Positions 44,270 through 55,767 are shown, counted from the stretch's first letter. The stretch: DNA of 64,000 nt from Candidatus Arsenophonus triatominarum (GCF_001640365.1 NZ_LWMI01000010.1:1-64000), one strand, 5' to 3'. A program made the numbers and translations. The notes: generated from the letters alone by a model not told the origin.

Positions 44270-45150
44270 TAGCTAGGCGACTTAATTTTGATTACAGCAT
44301 ATGTATTAAAAACAGGTCATCGATAGTGCATCCTGTTTCCATCTTTTTACGTTTAGCTTGAGACCATTTATGTTCTATAGGATTTAAATCTGGTGAATAC
44401 ACAGGCAAATATTCTATCTGGTGTCCTGCGTTTATAATTGCCTGTTCAATATTCTTACCTTTGTGAAAGCTAGCGTTGTCCATAAAAATAACAGAATTTT
44501 CAGGAAGTTCTGGGAGCAATATTTTTGTGATCCAAACATAAAAAACATCACGGTTAATATTGCAATCAAATAATCCGATAGCAAAAAGGGTTGTTCCCAA
44601 TAAAGCGCCAATAACATTTGTTCTTCCCTTAGCACCCCAGTTTTTCAGGCCAAAACAACGGTGACCTTTTGGGGAATAGCCGTGAGTTCGTGGAGTGTCA
44701 TGTGAAAAACCACTTTCATCAATAAAAACAACAGATTTATCTTTTTTTTCATACTGTTGTCTTTTTTGCTGATGTGCCAGCCTGTCGCTTTCGTTGGTTT
44801 TTGGATGGAATAGAGTTTTTTTTATAGGTTAATCCCAGCTTTTTAAGGGATTGCCAAATAGTCTTTTTACAAACACCGAATCGCTCTGCCCGTTCCTTTT
44901 GGTAAGCATCTGGATACTGTTCCACATCTTTTGCTAAAGCATTTTTATCGAGCTTCCTCTTACGTGGCGTTGAATTTTTTGGCTCTGGTCGTTTAAGCCA
45001 ACGTACTAAAGACGCTTTTCCAATACGGAATTGTTTCGCAGTTTCTCGAATTGTTAAACCTTCGGCTTTCCTTACAGATATTACTTTACGTCGAAAATCA
45101 ATTGTATAACTCATAACACACCTTGTAATCAAAATTAAGTCGCCTAGCTA
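44270..45150 (-). mobile_element. IS630-like element, copy 6 (881 bp)
   Basis: TA on both sides (44268-44269 and 45151-45152). The right TA is also the first two bases of the TACAATA repeat of the neighbouring IS982-type MITE, so IS630 arrived second. Confidence 0.95.
44292..45114 (-). CDS. IS630-like transposase, two frames
   Basis: Same layout as the other full copies, with the shared A8 junction. Confidence 0.85.
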
Positions 45151-45157
45151 TACAATA

Positions 45158-45400
45158 ATCTGAGTTCGGGATAAGCGATAGTTGTGAGAAAATAAAAATA
45201 GCCGATTTATCAAAAGATATTTTAAAATCAAGAAGATAAAAAAGCAGGAAAATTCTTAGTGATAGGAGGTTAAAAAAGAAGCTATTTTTCTCTACTAAAA
45301 TCATGAAAAAAACCAAAATTAATACTGTTTTATGTAATTATTTTAAATTAACTATTTGAATATGTGATAAAAAATTAGGATCCTTATCCCGAACTCAGGT
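45158..45400 (+). repeat. IS982-type MITE (243 bp)
   Basis: Inverted ends atctgagttcgggataag and cttatcccgaactcaggt are those of the IS982-like element, with 7-bp TACAATA repeats outside. The right interior shares attcaaatagtt with the IS982 5' end. No transposase. Inserted in MITE M12. Confidence 0.8.
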
Positions 45401-45637
45401 TACAATAAGTTGCTTTTAATTTATAAGATTTTGTCTATTTATATATTATGCTGAATTAAACTTAAAAATAGAGCGTTTTTTTATTGGTGCGAAACTCGTG
45501 GTATGATTTATGTACTGCGATAGTTTCATTATTAGTGATCGTATCTTTTGTTTCTTTTATTTTATGAGCATCATATTGGCTTAACTGTCTGCTTTTTATC
45601 GCTACAACATTTTGGCTTAACCCGCATCATGGACAGC

Positions 45638-45658
45638 AGGCTGCACTACTGGCAGCCT
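45638..45658 (-). terminator. Hairpin downstream of argS
   Basis: Perfect 7-bp AGGCTGC / GCAGCCT stem 16 bp past the argS stop. No T-run follows on either strand, so its role as a terminator is uncertain. The DNA at 45501-45600 on the plus strand reads YDLCTAIVSLLVIVSFVSFIL then stop, possibly the end of a lost membrane protein. Confidence 0.35.
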
Positions 45659-45674
45659 ATAGTCTAATAAGGGA

Positions 45675-47405
45675 TTACATTTTTTCTACCGTTTCAATCC
45701 CTAATGTGTCTAAACCAATTTTTAAGGTTTTTTGCGTCAGTAATGCCAGTTTTAATCGACTTTCTTTTGATGCATTATTTTCTGCACCTAAAATTGGGCA
45801 ATGTTCATAAAAACTAGAAAATAAACCAGCCAGATCATATAAATAAGCACACATAATATGGGGTAAACCGTCGCGAGCAACGGTTAGTATTGTTTCTTCA
45901 AATTGTAATAAACGAGTCGCTAAGGCTTGTTCATACTGATTTGCTAAAATCACCGGCTCGCTTAGTGCTGTTGGATTAATATTAGCCCGTTTAAAAATGG
46001 AGGCCACACGGGTATAAGCATATTGCATATAAGGCGCGGTATTACCTTCAAACGCTAACATATTGTCCCAGTCAAAAATATAATCAGTGGTACGATTTTT
46101 CGATAGATCGGCATATTTTACTGCACCAATACCCACCGCCTGACTAATCGATTGTAACTCTTTTTCTAGCATAGCTGGATTTTTTTGCCGAATAAGATCA
46201 CCGGCCCGCTCAATTGCTTCATCAAGTAAATCGGCGAGCTGGATCGCTCCGCCGGCTCGAGTTTTAAACGGTTTACCATCTTTACCTAGCATCATACCGA
46301 ACATATGATGCTCTAATGACATTGTATCGGGAATATAGCCGGCTTTACGCACAATAGCCCAAGCTTGCATTAGATGTTGATGTTGTCGTGAATCTATATA
46401 ATATAACACCCGATCAGCGTGTAACATTTCATGACGATATTTAGCGCAGGCAATATCTGTTGTCGTATAAAGATAACCACCATCTTTTTTCTGGATGATA
46501 ACCCCCATGGCATCACCCTCTTTATTCTTAAATTCATCTAGATAGACAACAATAGCGCCATCACTTTTAACGGCTAACTTTTTAGCTGTTAAATCAGCGA
46601 CAATATCATGCAGCATATTATTATATAAGCTTTCACCCATCACATCGTCTTCCGTCAATGTGACATTTAAACGATGATAGGTGTGTTGATTTTGCGCCAT
46701 GGTAATATCAACCAATTTGCGCCACATTTTCCGACAATATTCATCACCAGATTGTAGTTTAACCACATAATTACGTGCAAGTTCAGCAAAGTTTTCATCT
46801 TCATCATAATGTTTTTTAGCTTCACGATAGAAAGTCTCGAGATCAGCTAAAGCCATATCGGTAGCATTTTCTTGTTGAACTTTTTCCAAGTACGCAATTA
46901 GCATACCGAACTGGGTGCCCCAATCGCCGATATGGTTAGCACGTATTACTTTATGACCTAAAAACTCTAATGTACGAGCAACAGCATCGCCAATGATAGT
47001 AGAACGTAAATGACCAACATGCATCTGCTTTGCTACATTGGGAGCGGAATAGTCAATAATGACGGTTTGTGGCGTAACGGTGCTAATTGCCAATTTTTCA
47101 TGTTGCAAAGTAAGTTCAATTTGTTCGGCTATCCATTGCTTATCAAGAAAAATATTAATAAAACCGGGTCCCGCTATTTCAACTTTATTGGCAATATTTT
47201 CCAGATTTAGTAGCGGCAGCATTTTTTCAGCTAATTGACGTGGAGGAATGCCGATTTTTTTAGCTGCAGACATGACACCATTAGCTTGGTAATCACCGAA
47301 TTGGGCTTTTGTTGAAGGGCGGATATGTGCCTCACTACCTTTAGGAGCCCCTGCGGCAATTAATGCATTACTAATTTTTTCTGAAAGAAGAGCCTGAATA
47401 TTCAC
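45675..47405 (-). CDS. argS: Arginyl-tRNA synthetase
   Basis: Class I synthetase charging tRNA-Arg. 576 residues (E. coli 577). The N-terminal add-domain is followed by the HIGH-type signature [23 protein letters not shown] near residue 125, [10 protein letters not shown], the ArgRS-typical [19 protein letters not shown] in place of KMSKS, and the DALR anticodon-binding C-terminus ending [10 protein letters not shown]. It is divergent from cutC; E. coli has yecM between them, which is absent here. Confidence 0.98.
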   Translation of the reverse strand: MNIQALLSEKISNALIAAGAPKGSEAHIRPSTKAQFGDYQANGVMSAAKKIGIPPRQLAEKMLPLLNLENIANKVEIAGPGFINIFLDKQWIAEQIELTLQHEKLAISTVTPQTVIIDYSAPNVAKQMHVGHLRSTIIGDAVARTLEFLGHKVIRANHIGDWGTQFGMLIAYLEKVQQENATDMALADLETFYREAKKHYDEDENFAELARNYVVKLQSGDEYCRKMWRKLVDITMAQNQHTYHRLNVTLTEDDVMGESLYNNMLHDIVADLTAKKLAVKSDGAIVVYLDEFKNKEGDAMGVIIQKKDGGYLYTTTDIACAKYRHEMLHADRVLYYIDSRQHQHLMQAWAIVRKAGYIPDTMSLEHHMFGMMLGKDGKPFKTRAGGAIQLADLLDEAIERAGDLIRQKNPAMLEKELQSISQAVGIGAVKYADLSKNRTTDYIFDWDNMLAFEGNTAPYMQYAYTRVASIFKRANINPTALSEPVILANQYEQALATRLLQFEETILTVARDGLPHIMCAYLYDLAGLFSSFYEHCPILGAENNASKESRLKLALLTQKTLKIGLDTLGIETVEKM

Positions 47406-47928
47406 CTGTTTACCTTAATGATGAAGATAGCTGTCGTATTCAACTTAGTCAGATACAGCTATGAGGATCGTGATAAAAATAGCTGGCTTTATACCATAAT
47501 TAGCTATTCACATGCTACTATCAACTATTTGATCGATAACTCTATTGTAAAAAACAATATCAGATAGGATCGCTTTTTATCATCTTGTTAAATGACAATA
47601 GAGGATTTTTGATTTATCTAACTTTAAAAAATTACACGGCTGCAAAAATTGCAATTTTGATTAGAAATATTAATTTAAAAAAAGGGCTATGTTAAGTCTC
47701 TTTATTTTCCAGATTAAAATTTATCTTCATGAAAAGTTAAAAATATATTGAAAATTTGTTATCAATAGTTAATGATCTTTTATAATAAAATATTATCCTT
47801 TTCCATTAAAATTAATTACTTGTCTCAATTATTGTTTGAAATACGGGTATTTTATTTGCAGAATAGTATGCTTATTAATTGATAATTAAAAATAGAAATA
47901 ACAATAATTAATCAGAGGTGGCAGTATT
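47406..47928. other. Divergent argS-cutC intergenic region, 523 bp
   Basis: Very AT-rich, no supported gene. TATAAT occurs near 47780 within ttttataataaaa and could serve cutC. No remnant of yecM is recognisable. Confidence 0.4.
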
Positions 47929-48687
47929 ATGATAACCCTAGAAATTTGCTGCTATGGAGCTGAATGTGCGCTAATTGCGGAAAAATGTGGCGCAGATCGT
48001 ATTGAACTTTGTTCCAGTCCAGCTGAAGGTGGATTAACGCCTAGCTATGGTTGTTTAAAACAGACTAAAGATACAATAAAGATCCCCGTTCATCCAATTG
48101 TACGTCCTAGAGGAGGGGATTTTTGTTACAGCGATAGTGAGTTCGAAACTATTAAACATGATGTTAAATTTATCAGGCAGTTAGGTTTTCCTGGTGTGGT
48201 ATATGGCATATTGAATAGAGAAGGGCATATCGATATACCGCGTATGCGTATTTTAAAAGCATTATCTGGGGATATGGCCATTACTTTTCATCGTGCATTT
48301 GATATGTGCATTAGCCCAAAACAGGCCTATGTACAGCTGACAGAACTTGGTGTTGCCCGTATATTAACCTCAGGCCAGCAGCCGAATGCGGAATGGGGTT
48401 TACCGTTATTGAAAGAATTAAATGCATTATCTGGTAAAACCCCAAATGGCCCGATAATCATGGCGGGTGCTGAGGTAAAATTGTCAAATTTGCAGAAATT
48501 TATTGATGCAGGTTTACCGGAAGTACATACATCTGCTGGAAGAATGATGCCATCGACCATGAACTACCGCAAAGCAGGGGTAACGATGAGTTCCAATATG
48601 GAGATGGATGAATTTACTCATTATAGTGTAGATAGTGATGTGGTGGAAGCAATGAAAAATTTATTAGCTATTGCTAATAATAACTGA
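47929..48687 (+). CDS. cutC: CutC family protein (copper homeostasis)
   Basis: TIM-barrel protein once linked to copper tolerance in E. coli; its true enzymatic role is unsettled. 252 residues (E. coli 248). Motifs are [71 protein letters not shown] and [22 protein letters not shown] precedes the ATG by about 9 bases. In E. coli it lies between the torYZ genes and yecM-argS; here it is between argS and cmoB, so the torYZ and yecM genes are gone. Confidence 0.95.
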   Translation: MITLEICCYGAECALIAEKCGADRIELCSSPAEGGLTPSYGCLKQTKDTIKIPVHPIVRPRGGDFCYSDSEFETIKHDVKFIRQLGFPGVVYGILNREGHIDIPRMRILKALSGDMAITFHRAFDMCISPKQAYVQLTELGVARILTSGQQPNAEWGLPLLKELNALSGKTPNGPIIMAGAEVKLSNLQKFIDAGLPEVHTSAGRMMPSTMNYRKAGVTMSSNMEMDEFTHYSVDSDVVEAMKNLLAIANNN

Positions 48688-48704
48688 TTATAGGTTTAGC
48701 GCAA

Positions 48705-48725
48705 TGACGGTATTCAATACCGTCA
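48705..48725 (+). terminator. Terminator between convergent cutC and cmoB
   Basis: Perfect 10-bp stem TGACGGTATT / AATACCGTCA with a one-base centre. On the plus strand the sequence runs on to aagtttacctttttttgg. It may work for both genes. Confidence 0.6.
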
Positions 48726-48728
48726 AGT

Positions 48729-49699
48729 TTACCTTTTTTTGGCAACTAAAGTTGCGCGTAAAGGAGCCGGATAACCTTCAACTGTCAAATGCATGTTATT
48801 TGGGTCAAGAAAATTTGCTAATGATTCGGTTTCCATCCAGGCTGTTTTTCGCTGTTCTTGTACGGTTGTTACTGTTTGATCAACAATATGCACATCGCAA
48901 AAGCCACACTTTTTTAGCCAAATTTTAAGCATTTTGGCTGAGGGAATAAAATAAACATTACGCATTTGAGCATAACGTTCTTCAGGTATTAAGCATTGGT
49001 TTTCATCACCTTCAATAACTAAACTTTCCAGTACTAGCTCACCACCGGAAACTAATTGATTTTTTAGTTGATAGAGATGATCTAACGGTGAACGCCGATG
49101 ATAAAGTACACCCATTGAAAATACAGTATCAAAGGCAGCTAGCGTCGGTAATTGCTCGATACCTAGAGGCAATAGGTGTGTTTGTTGATTATTGCCAATT
49201 AATTTACGTATGGCTTCAAACTGACATAAAAATAGTTGGGTAGGATCAATACCGATGACAGTTTTTGCGCCTTCACCAATCATTCTCCACATGTGATAGC
49301 CATTACCGCAGCCGACATCAAGTACCTGTTTATCTGTTAATGGTGAAAGATGAGGCAGTATACGTTGCCATTTCCAGTCCGAACGCCATTCGCAATCAAT
49401 ATTAATATCGTAAAGGGAAAATGGGCCTTTGCGCCAGGGCATTAGGCTTTTTAGCAGTAAAGTGATCCGTTGCTTATCTTTTAAACAAAGTGGTAACTCA
49501 TTTTTGGCTGTCACTGCGGTTTTTAGATCTAAGCGAGTGGGTGTCATAGCGGGCAGATTTTGCACTATTTTTTGCCAACAATTAAATTGCCCATGTTGAG
49601 TGGTTTTTTTCCATTGTTCAATTTGGCATGGCAGCGTTTCTAACCAATGGCTAAGTGATCCTACGGCGATTTGTTGATAAAAATGTCCAAAATCTATCA

Positions 49700-49700
<1 letters not shown>
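48729..49700 (-). CDS. cmoB: tRNA U34 carboxymethyltransferase CmoB
   Basis: Transfers the carboxymethyl group from carboxy-SAM to 5-hydroxyuridine-34 in tRNA, making cmo5U. 323 residues, the E. coli length. Motifs are [28 protein letters not shown]-site [47 protein letters not shown] and [17 protein letters not shown] 49700 overlaps the cmoA stop (TGATG). A longer in-frame start at 49754 would read through cmoA. It forms a two-gene unit with cmoA. Confidence 0.97.
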
Positions 49701-50503
<803 letters not shown>

Positions 50504-50576
50504 TTATGTTAGGACATAAATTAAAACTCATTAACGTGGCAAAGAGTATAATGATGACCATGTTAATGAAATAAAT

Positions 50577-51770
50577 TGTATTAGTCTTAACTTAATCCGA
50601 CAATTCTGATTTAAAAAAGAGCGTTACCGGTTTTAATTAACATCATTAGATAATTAAATAAAAGGTAATTCTATGTATCAAACAAATAATCCTATCATCA
50701 AACATAAAGTCGGGTTACTTAACCTCGCTGAAGAGCTTAATAACGTCTCAAAAGCCTGTAAGATTATGGGGGTATCCCGAGATACGTTTTATCGCTACCA
50801 GGAACTTGTTAACGATGGTGGGATAGACGCTTTAATTAATCAAAATCGACGGGTGCCTAACGTAAAAAATAGAGTAGATGAACAGATTGAAAGCGCTGTA
50901 GTCGAGTATGCGATTGAATACCCTGCACACGGTCAACACCGCAGTAGTAATGAACTAAGAAAAAAAGGCATTTTTGTTTCGGGGAGTGGCGTTCGCTCTA
51001 TTTGGCTGCGCCATAATCTCGAAAATTTTACAAAACGCCTAAAAGCGCTTGAAGATAAAATCGCAACAGAAGGAATTATCCTGTCAGAATCACAAATCAG
51101 TGCTCTAGAAAAGAAAGCGCAAGATGATGAAGCCTGTGGTGAGATTGAAACAGCGCATCCAGGTTATCTGGGTTCACAAGATACTTTTTATGTCGGTCAT
51201 TTAAAAGGCGTTGGTCGTGTTTATCAACAAACTTACATTGATACTTACAGTAAAGTCGTTCATTGTAAGCTTTACACAACAAAAAGCGCGATAACGGCGG
51301 CAGATTTATTAAATGACAAGGTTCTCCCTTTTTATTCCCAGCATGGGTTACCGGTGTTACGTATACTGACGGACAGAGGCAGTGAGTATTGTGGTAAAGT
51401 TGAACATCACGATTATCAACTTTATCTCGCTATCAATGATATTGATCATACAAAAACTAAAGCTCGTTCACCTCAAACTAATGGGATTTGTGAACGCTTT
51501 CATAAAACTGTATTACAAGAGTTCTATCAGGTGGCTTTTCGTAAGAAAATCTATAGGGCTTTAAATGAATTACAAGCTGATTTAGATAAATGGTTAGCGG
51601 AATATAATAACCAACGCACTCATCAAGGAAAAATGTGTTGCGGTCGAACTCCTATGGCAACTTTACACGATGGAAAACAACTTTGGAGAGAGAAAGATTT
51701 AAATCAAATTTAACCTGACAGGTACTGTATAAATAACCGGTAACTGTCAGATCAAGTCTGAGCTACTACA
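50577..51770 (+). mobile_element. IS481-like element, copy E, intact (1194 bp)
   Basis: Ends tgtattagtcttaacttaat and atcaagtctgagctactaca form imperfect inverted repeats. It has an uninterrupted transposase. It truncates the 3' end of yecN. Confidence 0.95.
50673..51713 (+). CDS. IS481-family transposase, intact
   Basis: 346 residues. N-terminal helix-turn-helix (LAEELNNVSKACKIMGVSRDTFYRYQE), a second winged segment (HGQHRSSNELRKKGIFVSGSGVRSIWLRH), then an rve integrase core: YIDTYSKVVHCKLY (first D), ILTDRGSEYCG (second D), ARSPQTNGICERFHKTVLQEFY (E). The only full-length copy in this window, and the likely source for copies A-D and F in trans. Confidence 0.93.
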   Translation: MYQTNNPIIKHKVGLLNLAEELNNVSKACKIMGVSRDTFYRYQELVNDGGIDALINQNRRVPNVKNRVDEQIESAVVEYAIEYPAHGQHRSSNELRKKGIFVSGSGVRSIWLRHNLENFTKRLKALEDKIATEGIILSESQISALEKKAQDDEACGEIETAHPGYLGSQDTFYVGHLKGVGRVYQQTYIDTYSKVVHCKLYTTKSAITAADLLNDKVLPFYSQHGLPVLRILTDRGSEYCGKVEHHDYQLYLAINDIDHTKTKARSPQTNGICERFHKTVLQEFYQVAFRKKIYRALNELQADLDKWLAEYNNQRTHQGKMCCGRTPMATLHDGKQLWREKDLNQI

Positions 51771-52313
51771 AATAATAAATGTTAACCAGGATCATTAAAA
51801 TCATAGAACTATAAGTCGTTATTTGGCCAAAATGACGCCAAGTTCGTTCTCTATGTTTTAGGCCAAAGTAATGAAAAATTCTGGCGATGATAAAAATTAA
51901 CCCACAAAGATGAATAGCCCAAACGGGTGCACCATTCATCGCCATCATCAATAATAACAGCATAGAGATAGGAATATACTCAATCGCATTACTCTGAACG
52001 CGTAATGCTGTTTGTAATTCACAAAAACCATCATCACCGTAAGTAACTTGATACTGAGTTCTGAGTTTAATGACTTCCAAAGATAACTTAAACAATATTA
52101 AAGCACTAAATACAATGTACCACGAGTTTCGCACCAATAAAAAAACGCTCTATTTTTAAGTTTAATTCAGCATAATATATAAATAGACAAAATCTTATAA
52201 ATAATTAAACAAATTTATACGTTTTAGTAACTTGCAAATTAACCATTGCTTTTAAGCCATTTCTGGAATTTTATATGCCTGTGCGAAACTCGTGTGTACA
52301 GAGAACTAACCAT
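51771..52313 (-). pseudogene. yecN: YecN (MAPEG-family membrane protein), interrupted by MITE and cut by IS481
   Basis: Small inner-membrane protein of the MAPEG family. Joining across MITE M13 (52121-52294, TGTAC repeat) gives MVSSLYIVFSALILFKLSLEV, YGDDGFCELQTALRVQSNAIEYIPIS and ARIFHYFGLKHRERTW, the MAPEG pattern, and this is very close to E. coli YecN. The last 10 or so residues are replaced by the IS481 end, which supplies a TAG stop. An open frame still runs from a GTG in the MITE (MVRNSWYIVF...), so a near-complete protein could be made. Its place beside cmoA and aspS matches E. coli. Confidence 0.88.
52121..52294 (+). repeat. IS4-type MITE, copy M13 (174-bp form)
   Basis: TGTAC repeat on both sides. 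It lacks about 18 bp of the core (cttataaataattaaacaaa), the same deletion as M14. Confidence 0.95.
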
Positions 52314-52461
52314 TTTTTCCCAAATTTTATTAGGCAAAACAGTGAAATAATGATACATCTCAAAACTTCAACAGTTACCATAAATATAGTATTTAAATCA
52401 ATAAAAAGCTTTCAGATTGCGAATACGTTAAAAGTTATCTAGCCAATATGATAAGGCGTAC

Positions 52462-52494
52462 TTATTTTCCCAGTAGAAATTTCTGTATAATAGC
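52462..52494 (+). promoter_or_regulatory. Predicted aspS promoter, abutting MITE M14
   Basis: A consensus -10 TATAAT lies at 52486-52491, with TTTTCC about 17 bp upstream as a weak -35. A start site 6-8 bases later would fall on the first bases of M14. Prediction only. Confidence 0.45.
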
Positions 52495-52668
52495 CACGAG
52501 TTTCGCACAGGCATATAAAATTCCAGAAATGGCTTAAAAGCAATGGTTAATTTGCAAGTTACTAAAACGTATAAATTTGTTTAATTATTTATAAGATTTT
52601 GTCTATTTATATATTATGCTGAATTAAACTTAAAAATAGAGCGTTTTTTTATTGGTGCGAAACTCGTG
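52495..52668 (-). repeat. IS4-type MITE, copy M14 (174-bp form), in the aspS leader
   Basis: ATAGC repeat on both sides. Same internal deletion as M13 but inverted relative to it, 200 bp apart. It lies between the predicted aspS -10 and the aspS start (52766). Confidence 0.95.
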
Positions 52669-52765
52669 ATAGCGATATTTTTTGATTATGTTTAAATTAA
52701 TAGCACTAAAACGGCTAATGCAAGCGACTCTGCAAGTTGAGTATTTATGAGTAAAAGGATATTGT

Positions 52766-54529
52766 ATGCGGACAAATTATTGCGGGCAATTAGGTGTTGC
52801 TCACGTCGGACAAAAAGTGACTCTCTGTGGCTGGGTTAACCGCCAGCGTAATTTAGGTAAATTAATTTTTGTCGATATGAGAGATCGCGAAGGTTTAGTT
52901 CAAGTTGTTTTTGTGCAGGAAAATCATGCCGAACTTTTTACCCAAGCGTCACAGTTACGCAACGAATTTTGTATCCAGATCACAGGTATGGTACGAGAAC
53001 GTGAACAAATCAATAAAGAGATACCGACCGGTGAGATTGAAATTGTTGCACAAGCATTGACGATTATTAATCGTTCTGAACCATTACCGATAGATAGCAA
53101 TCAACAAAATTCCGAGGAAATAAGATTAAAATATCGTTATCTTGATTTAAGGCGGCCGGAAATGGCAACGCGCTTAAGAGAGCGAGCCAAAATTATTAGT
53201 TTTGTGCGTCGTTTTATGGATGCAGAAGGTTTTGTTGATATTGAAACGCCCGTTTTGACCAAAGCAACACCAGAAGGTGCGCGTGATTATCTTGTTCCAA
53301 GCCGCGTTCATAAAGGTGAGTTTTATGCTCTGCCGCAATCACCACAACTTTTTAAACAATTATTGATGATGTCTGGCTTTGAGCGCTATTATCAGATAGT
53401 AAAATGTTTTCGTGATGAAGATTTACGTGCTGATCGCCAGCCTGAATTTACTCAGATCGACGTAGAAACCTCTTTTATGACTGCAGAGCAAGTTCGTGAA
53501 GTGATGGAGCGTTTGATCTGTCAATTGTGGCAGGAAAATAAAGGTATTGAGTTAGGCACTTTTCCGGTAATGACTTTTGCTGAGGCCATGCAACGTTATG
53601 GTTCAGATAAACCAGACTTACGGAATCCTTTAGAATTGGTTGATATTGCTGATTTGGTCAATGCCGTTGAATTTAAAGTTTTTGCTGAAGCTGCCAATGA
53701 TCCAAAAGGCCGTGTGGCTACACTTTGTGTTCCAGGCGGGGCCACATTAACGCGTAAACAACTTGATGGTTATACTGAATTTGTTGCTATTTACGGCGCC
53801 AAAGGATTAGCTTGGATGAAGGTTAATTCACTGACTGAAGGTCAGGCAGATATTCAAAGCCCGATAGCTAAGTTTTTACCACCATCGGTGATTGATAATT
53901 TGTTAGCACGTACCCAAGCTAAAGCGGGTGATATTTTGTTATTTGGCGCTGGTAAACAAAATGTTATCAATGATGCAATGGGAGCGTTACGGTTGAAAGT
54001 AGGACGTGATTTAGCAATCACACAAAATAATAGCTGGAAACCGTTGTGGATTATTGATTTTCCAATGTTTGAAGAAGATGAAAATGGTGAGCTTAATGCT
54101 ATGCATCATCCTTTTACTGCACCGAAAGATTTTACCCCGGAGCAACTACAAACCAATCCTTTGGCGGCCGTGGCTAATGCCTATGATATGGTCATTAATG
54201 GTTATGAAGTTGGTGGCGGCTCAGTGCGTATCCACCATAATAAGATGCAACAAGCTGTTTTTGAAATTCTTAATATTAGCCAATCAGATCAGCAAGATAA
54301 ATTTGGCTTCTTGCTTGAGGCATTACAATATGGAACACCGCCACATGCCGGTATAGCATTTGGTTTAGATAGGCTTGTTATGTTATTAACGGGAACAGAA
54401 AATATTCGCGATGTGATTGCGTTTCCAAAAACAACCGCAGCCGCTTGTTTGATGACCGATGCACCCAGTGTGGCTAATCCGGCTGCATTAGCGGAATTGG
54501 CGATAACTGTTGCTCCAAAAACTAAATAG
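52766..54529 (+). CDS. aspS: Aspartyl-tRNA synthetase
   Basis: Class II synthetase. 587 residues (E. coli 590). N-terminal OB-fold anticodon domain ([33 protein letters not shown]), motif 1 around [25 protein letters not shown], motif 2 [22 protein letters not shown], the bacterial GAD insertion domain, and motif 3 [15 protein letters not shown] near the C-terminus. First gene of an apparent aspS-nudB-yebC operon (5-bp gap to nudB). A 174-bp MITE sits in its upstream region. Confidence 0.98.
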   Translation: MRTNYCGQLGVAHVGQKVTLCGWVNRQRNLGKLIFVDMRDREGLVQVVFVQENHAELFTQASQLRNEFCIQITGMVREREQINKEIPTGEIEIVAQALTIINRSEPLPIDSNQQNSEEIRLKYRYLDLRRPEMATRLRERAKIISFVRRFMDAEGFVDIETPVLTKATPEGARDYLVPSRVHKGEFYALPQSPQLFKQLLMMSGFERYYQIVKCFRDEDLRADRQPEFTQIDVETSFMTAEQVREVMERLICQLWQENKGIELGTFPVMTFAEAMQRYGSDKPDLRNPLELVDIADLVNAVEFKVFAEAANDPKGRVATLCVPGGATLTRKQLDGYTEFVAIYGAKGLAWMKVNSLTEGQADIQSPIAKFLPPSVIDNLLARTQAKAGDILLFGAGKQNVINDAMGALRLKVGRDLAITQNNSWKPLWIIDFPMFEEDENGELNAMHHPFTAPKDFTPEQLQTNPLAAVANAYDMVINGYEVGGGSVRIHHNKMQQAVFEILNISQSDQQDKFGFLLEALQYGTPPHAGIAFGLDRLVMLLTGTENIRDVIAFPKTTAAACLMTDAPSVANPAALAELAITVAPKTK

Positions 54530-54534
54530 ATACT

Positions 54535-54972
54535 ATGCAATATAAACGGCCGGAATCAGTATTAGTTGTAGTTTATGTGCAATCGAGTCGTCAAGTACTG
54601 ATGCTACAGCGGTGTGATGATCCTGATTTTTGGCAATCAGTTACCGGTAGTCTTGAGGATAACGAAACACCAAGAGAAACGGCATTGCGTGAAGTTAAAG
54701 AAGAGATAGGCATTGATATTATCAAACAGCATTTGACGTTAGTTGATCTGCAACACAGTCTCTATTTTGATATTTTTTTTAAATTTCGCCACCGTTATGC
54801 TCCGGGTACAACCCAATGCAAAGAGCATTGGTTTTCTTTGGCCTTACCGCAAGAGCAGGATTTTTTATTGAAAGAACATTTGGCTTTTCGTTGGTTACCT
54901 GCTGCTCAGGCAGCAGCATTGACCAAGTCATGGAGTAACCGTCAGGCGATTGAACAATTTGTTTTAAAATGA
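54535..54972 (+). CDS. nudB: Dihydroneopterin triphosphate diphosphatase NudB
   Basis: Nudix hydrolase removing pyrophosphate from dihydroneopterin triphosphate in folate synthesis. 145 residues (E. coli 150). The Nudix box is GSLEDNETPRETALREVKEE followed by IGI (residues about 40-62), with all catalytic Glu residues. Other blocks are VLVVVYVQSSRQVLMLQRCDDPDFWQSVTG and KEHWFSLALP. It lies 5 bp after aspS and 30 bp before yebC, the conserved E. coli order. Confidence 0.96.
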   Translation: MQYKRPESVLVVVYVQSSRQVLMLQRCDDPDFWQSVTGSLEDNETPRETALREVKEEIGIDIIKQHLTLVDLQHSLYFDIFFKFRHRYAPGTTQCKEHWFSLALPQEQDFLLKEHLAFRWLPAAQAAALTKSWSNRQAIEQFVLK

Positions 54973-55002
54973 TTTTTATTGACGTATTTTGGGAGATATT
55001 TC

Positions 55003-55740
55003 ATGGCAGGTCATAGTAAATGGGCCAATACCAAACACCGAAAAGCGGCGCAAGATGCTAAACGGGGTAAAATTTTTACTAAAATTATTCGTGAACTGGT
55101 AACAGCGGCTCGTTTAGGTGACGCTGCATCAAACCCACGATTGCGTGCGGCGATTGATAAGGCATTATCTAATAATATGACGCGAGATACGTTAAATCGA
55201 GCAATCGCACGTGGTGTAGGTAGTGATGACAATGATAATCTGGAAACTATCATTTATGAAGGCTATGGCCCAGGTGGTACGGCTGTTATGGTTGAATGCT
55301 TAAGTGATAATCGTAATCGTACAGTTTCTGATGTCCGCCATGCCTTTACTAAATGCGGTGGTAATTTAGGTACCGATGGTTCGGTTGCTTATTTATTTAC
55401 TAAACGTGGCGTGATCTCATATGCACCAGGCATTGATGAAGATAACTTAATAGAAGCGGCATTAGAAGCGGGTGCCGATGATGTCAAATCTTATGATGAT
55501 GGCGCCATCAATGTTTATACTACGCTAGAATGCTTTGGTGATGTAAAAGATGCTTTAGATGCGGCCGGTTTTAAGGCTGAAGCCGCCGAGGTGACAATGA
55601 TCCCGTCAACCAAAGCAAATTTAGATGCTGACACTGCACCTAAACTTTTACGTTTAATCGACATGCTGGAAGATTCTGATGATGTACAAGAAGTGTATCA
55701 TAATGGGGAAATTTCAGATGAAGTTGCGGCTCAGCTATAA
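55003..55740 (+). CDS. yebC: YebC/TACO1-family protein
   Basis: Conserved protein (transcription regulator or translation factor easing polyproline stalls, depending on the study). 245 residues (E. coli 246). It opens [32 protein letters not shown] and carries [39 protein letters not shown] and [14 protein letters not shown] use ATG 55003, which has GGGAGA 9 bases upstream, not the ATG at 54979. A strong terminator follows. Confidence 0.97.
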   Translation: MAGHSKWANTKHRKAAQDAKRGKIFTKIIRELVTAARLGDAASNPRLRAAIDKALSNNMTRDTLNRAIARGVGSDDNDNLETIIYEGYGPGGTAVMVECLSDNRNRTVSDVRHAFTKCGGNLGTDGSVAYLFTKRGVISYAPGIDEDNLIEAALEAGADDVKSYDDGAINVYTTLECFGDVKDALDAAGFKAEAAEVTMIPSTKANLDADTAPKLLRLIDMLEDSDDVQEVYHNGEISDEVAAQL

Positions 55741-55767
55741 TTAAATCAACTTTTTATATTAAGAGAT

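Larger units (their letters stand above)
44176..45500 (-). repeat. IS4-type MITE, copy M12, split by two nested insertions
   Basis: MITE pieces are 44176-44267 and 45408-45500. An IS982-type MITE (45158-45400, TACAATA repeat) and an IS630 element (44270-45150, TA) sit inside it. No matching outer 5-bp repeat. Confidence 0.9.

Noticed and set aside
52295-52494. DNA between M13 and M14 as the cargo of a composite MITE transposon
   Set aside because: Each MITE has its own different 5-bp duplication (TGTAC and ATAGC), showing two separate insertions, and the interval matches the ancestral yecN-aspS promoter region.
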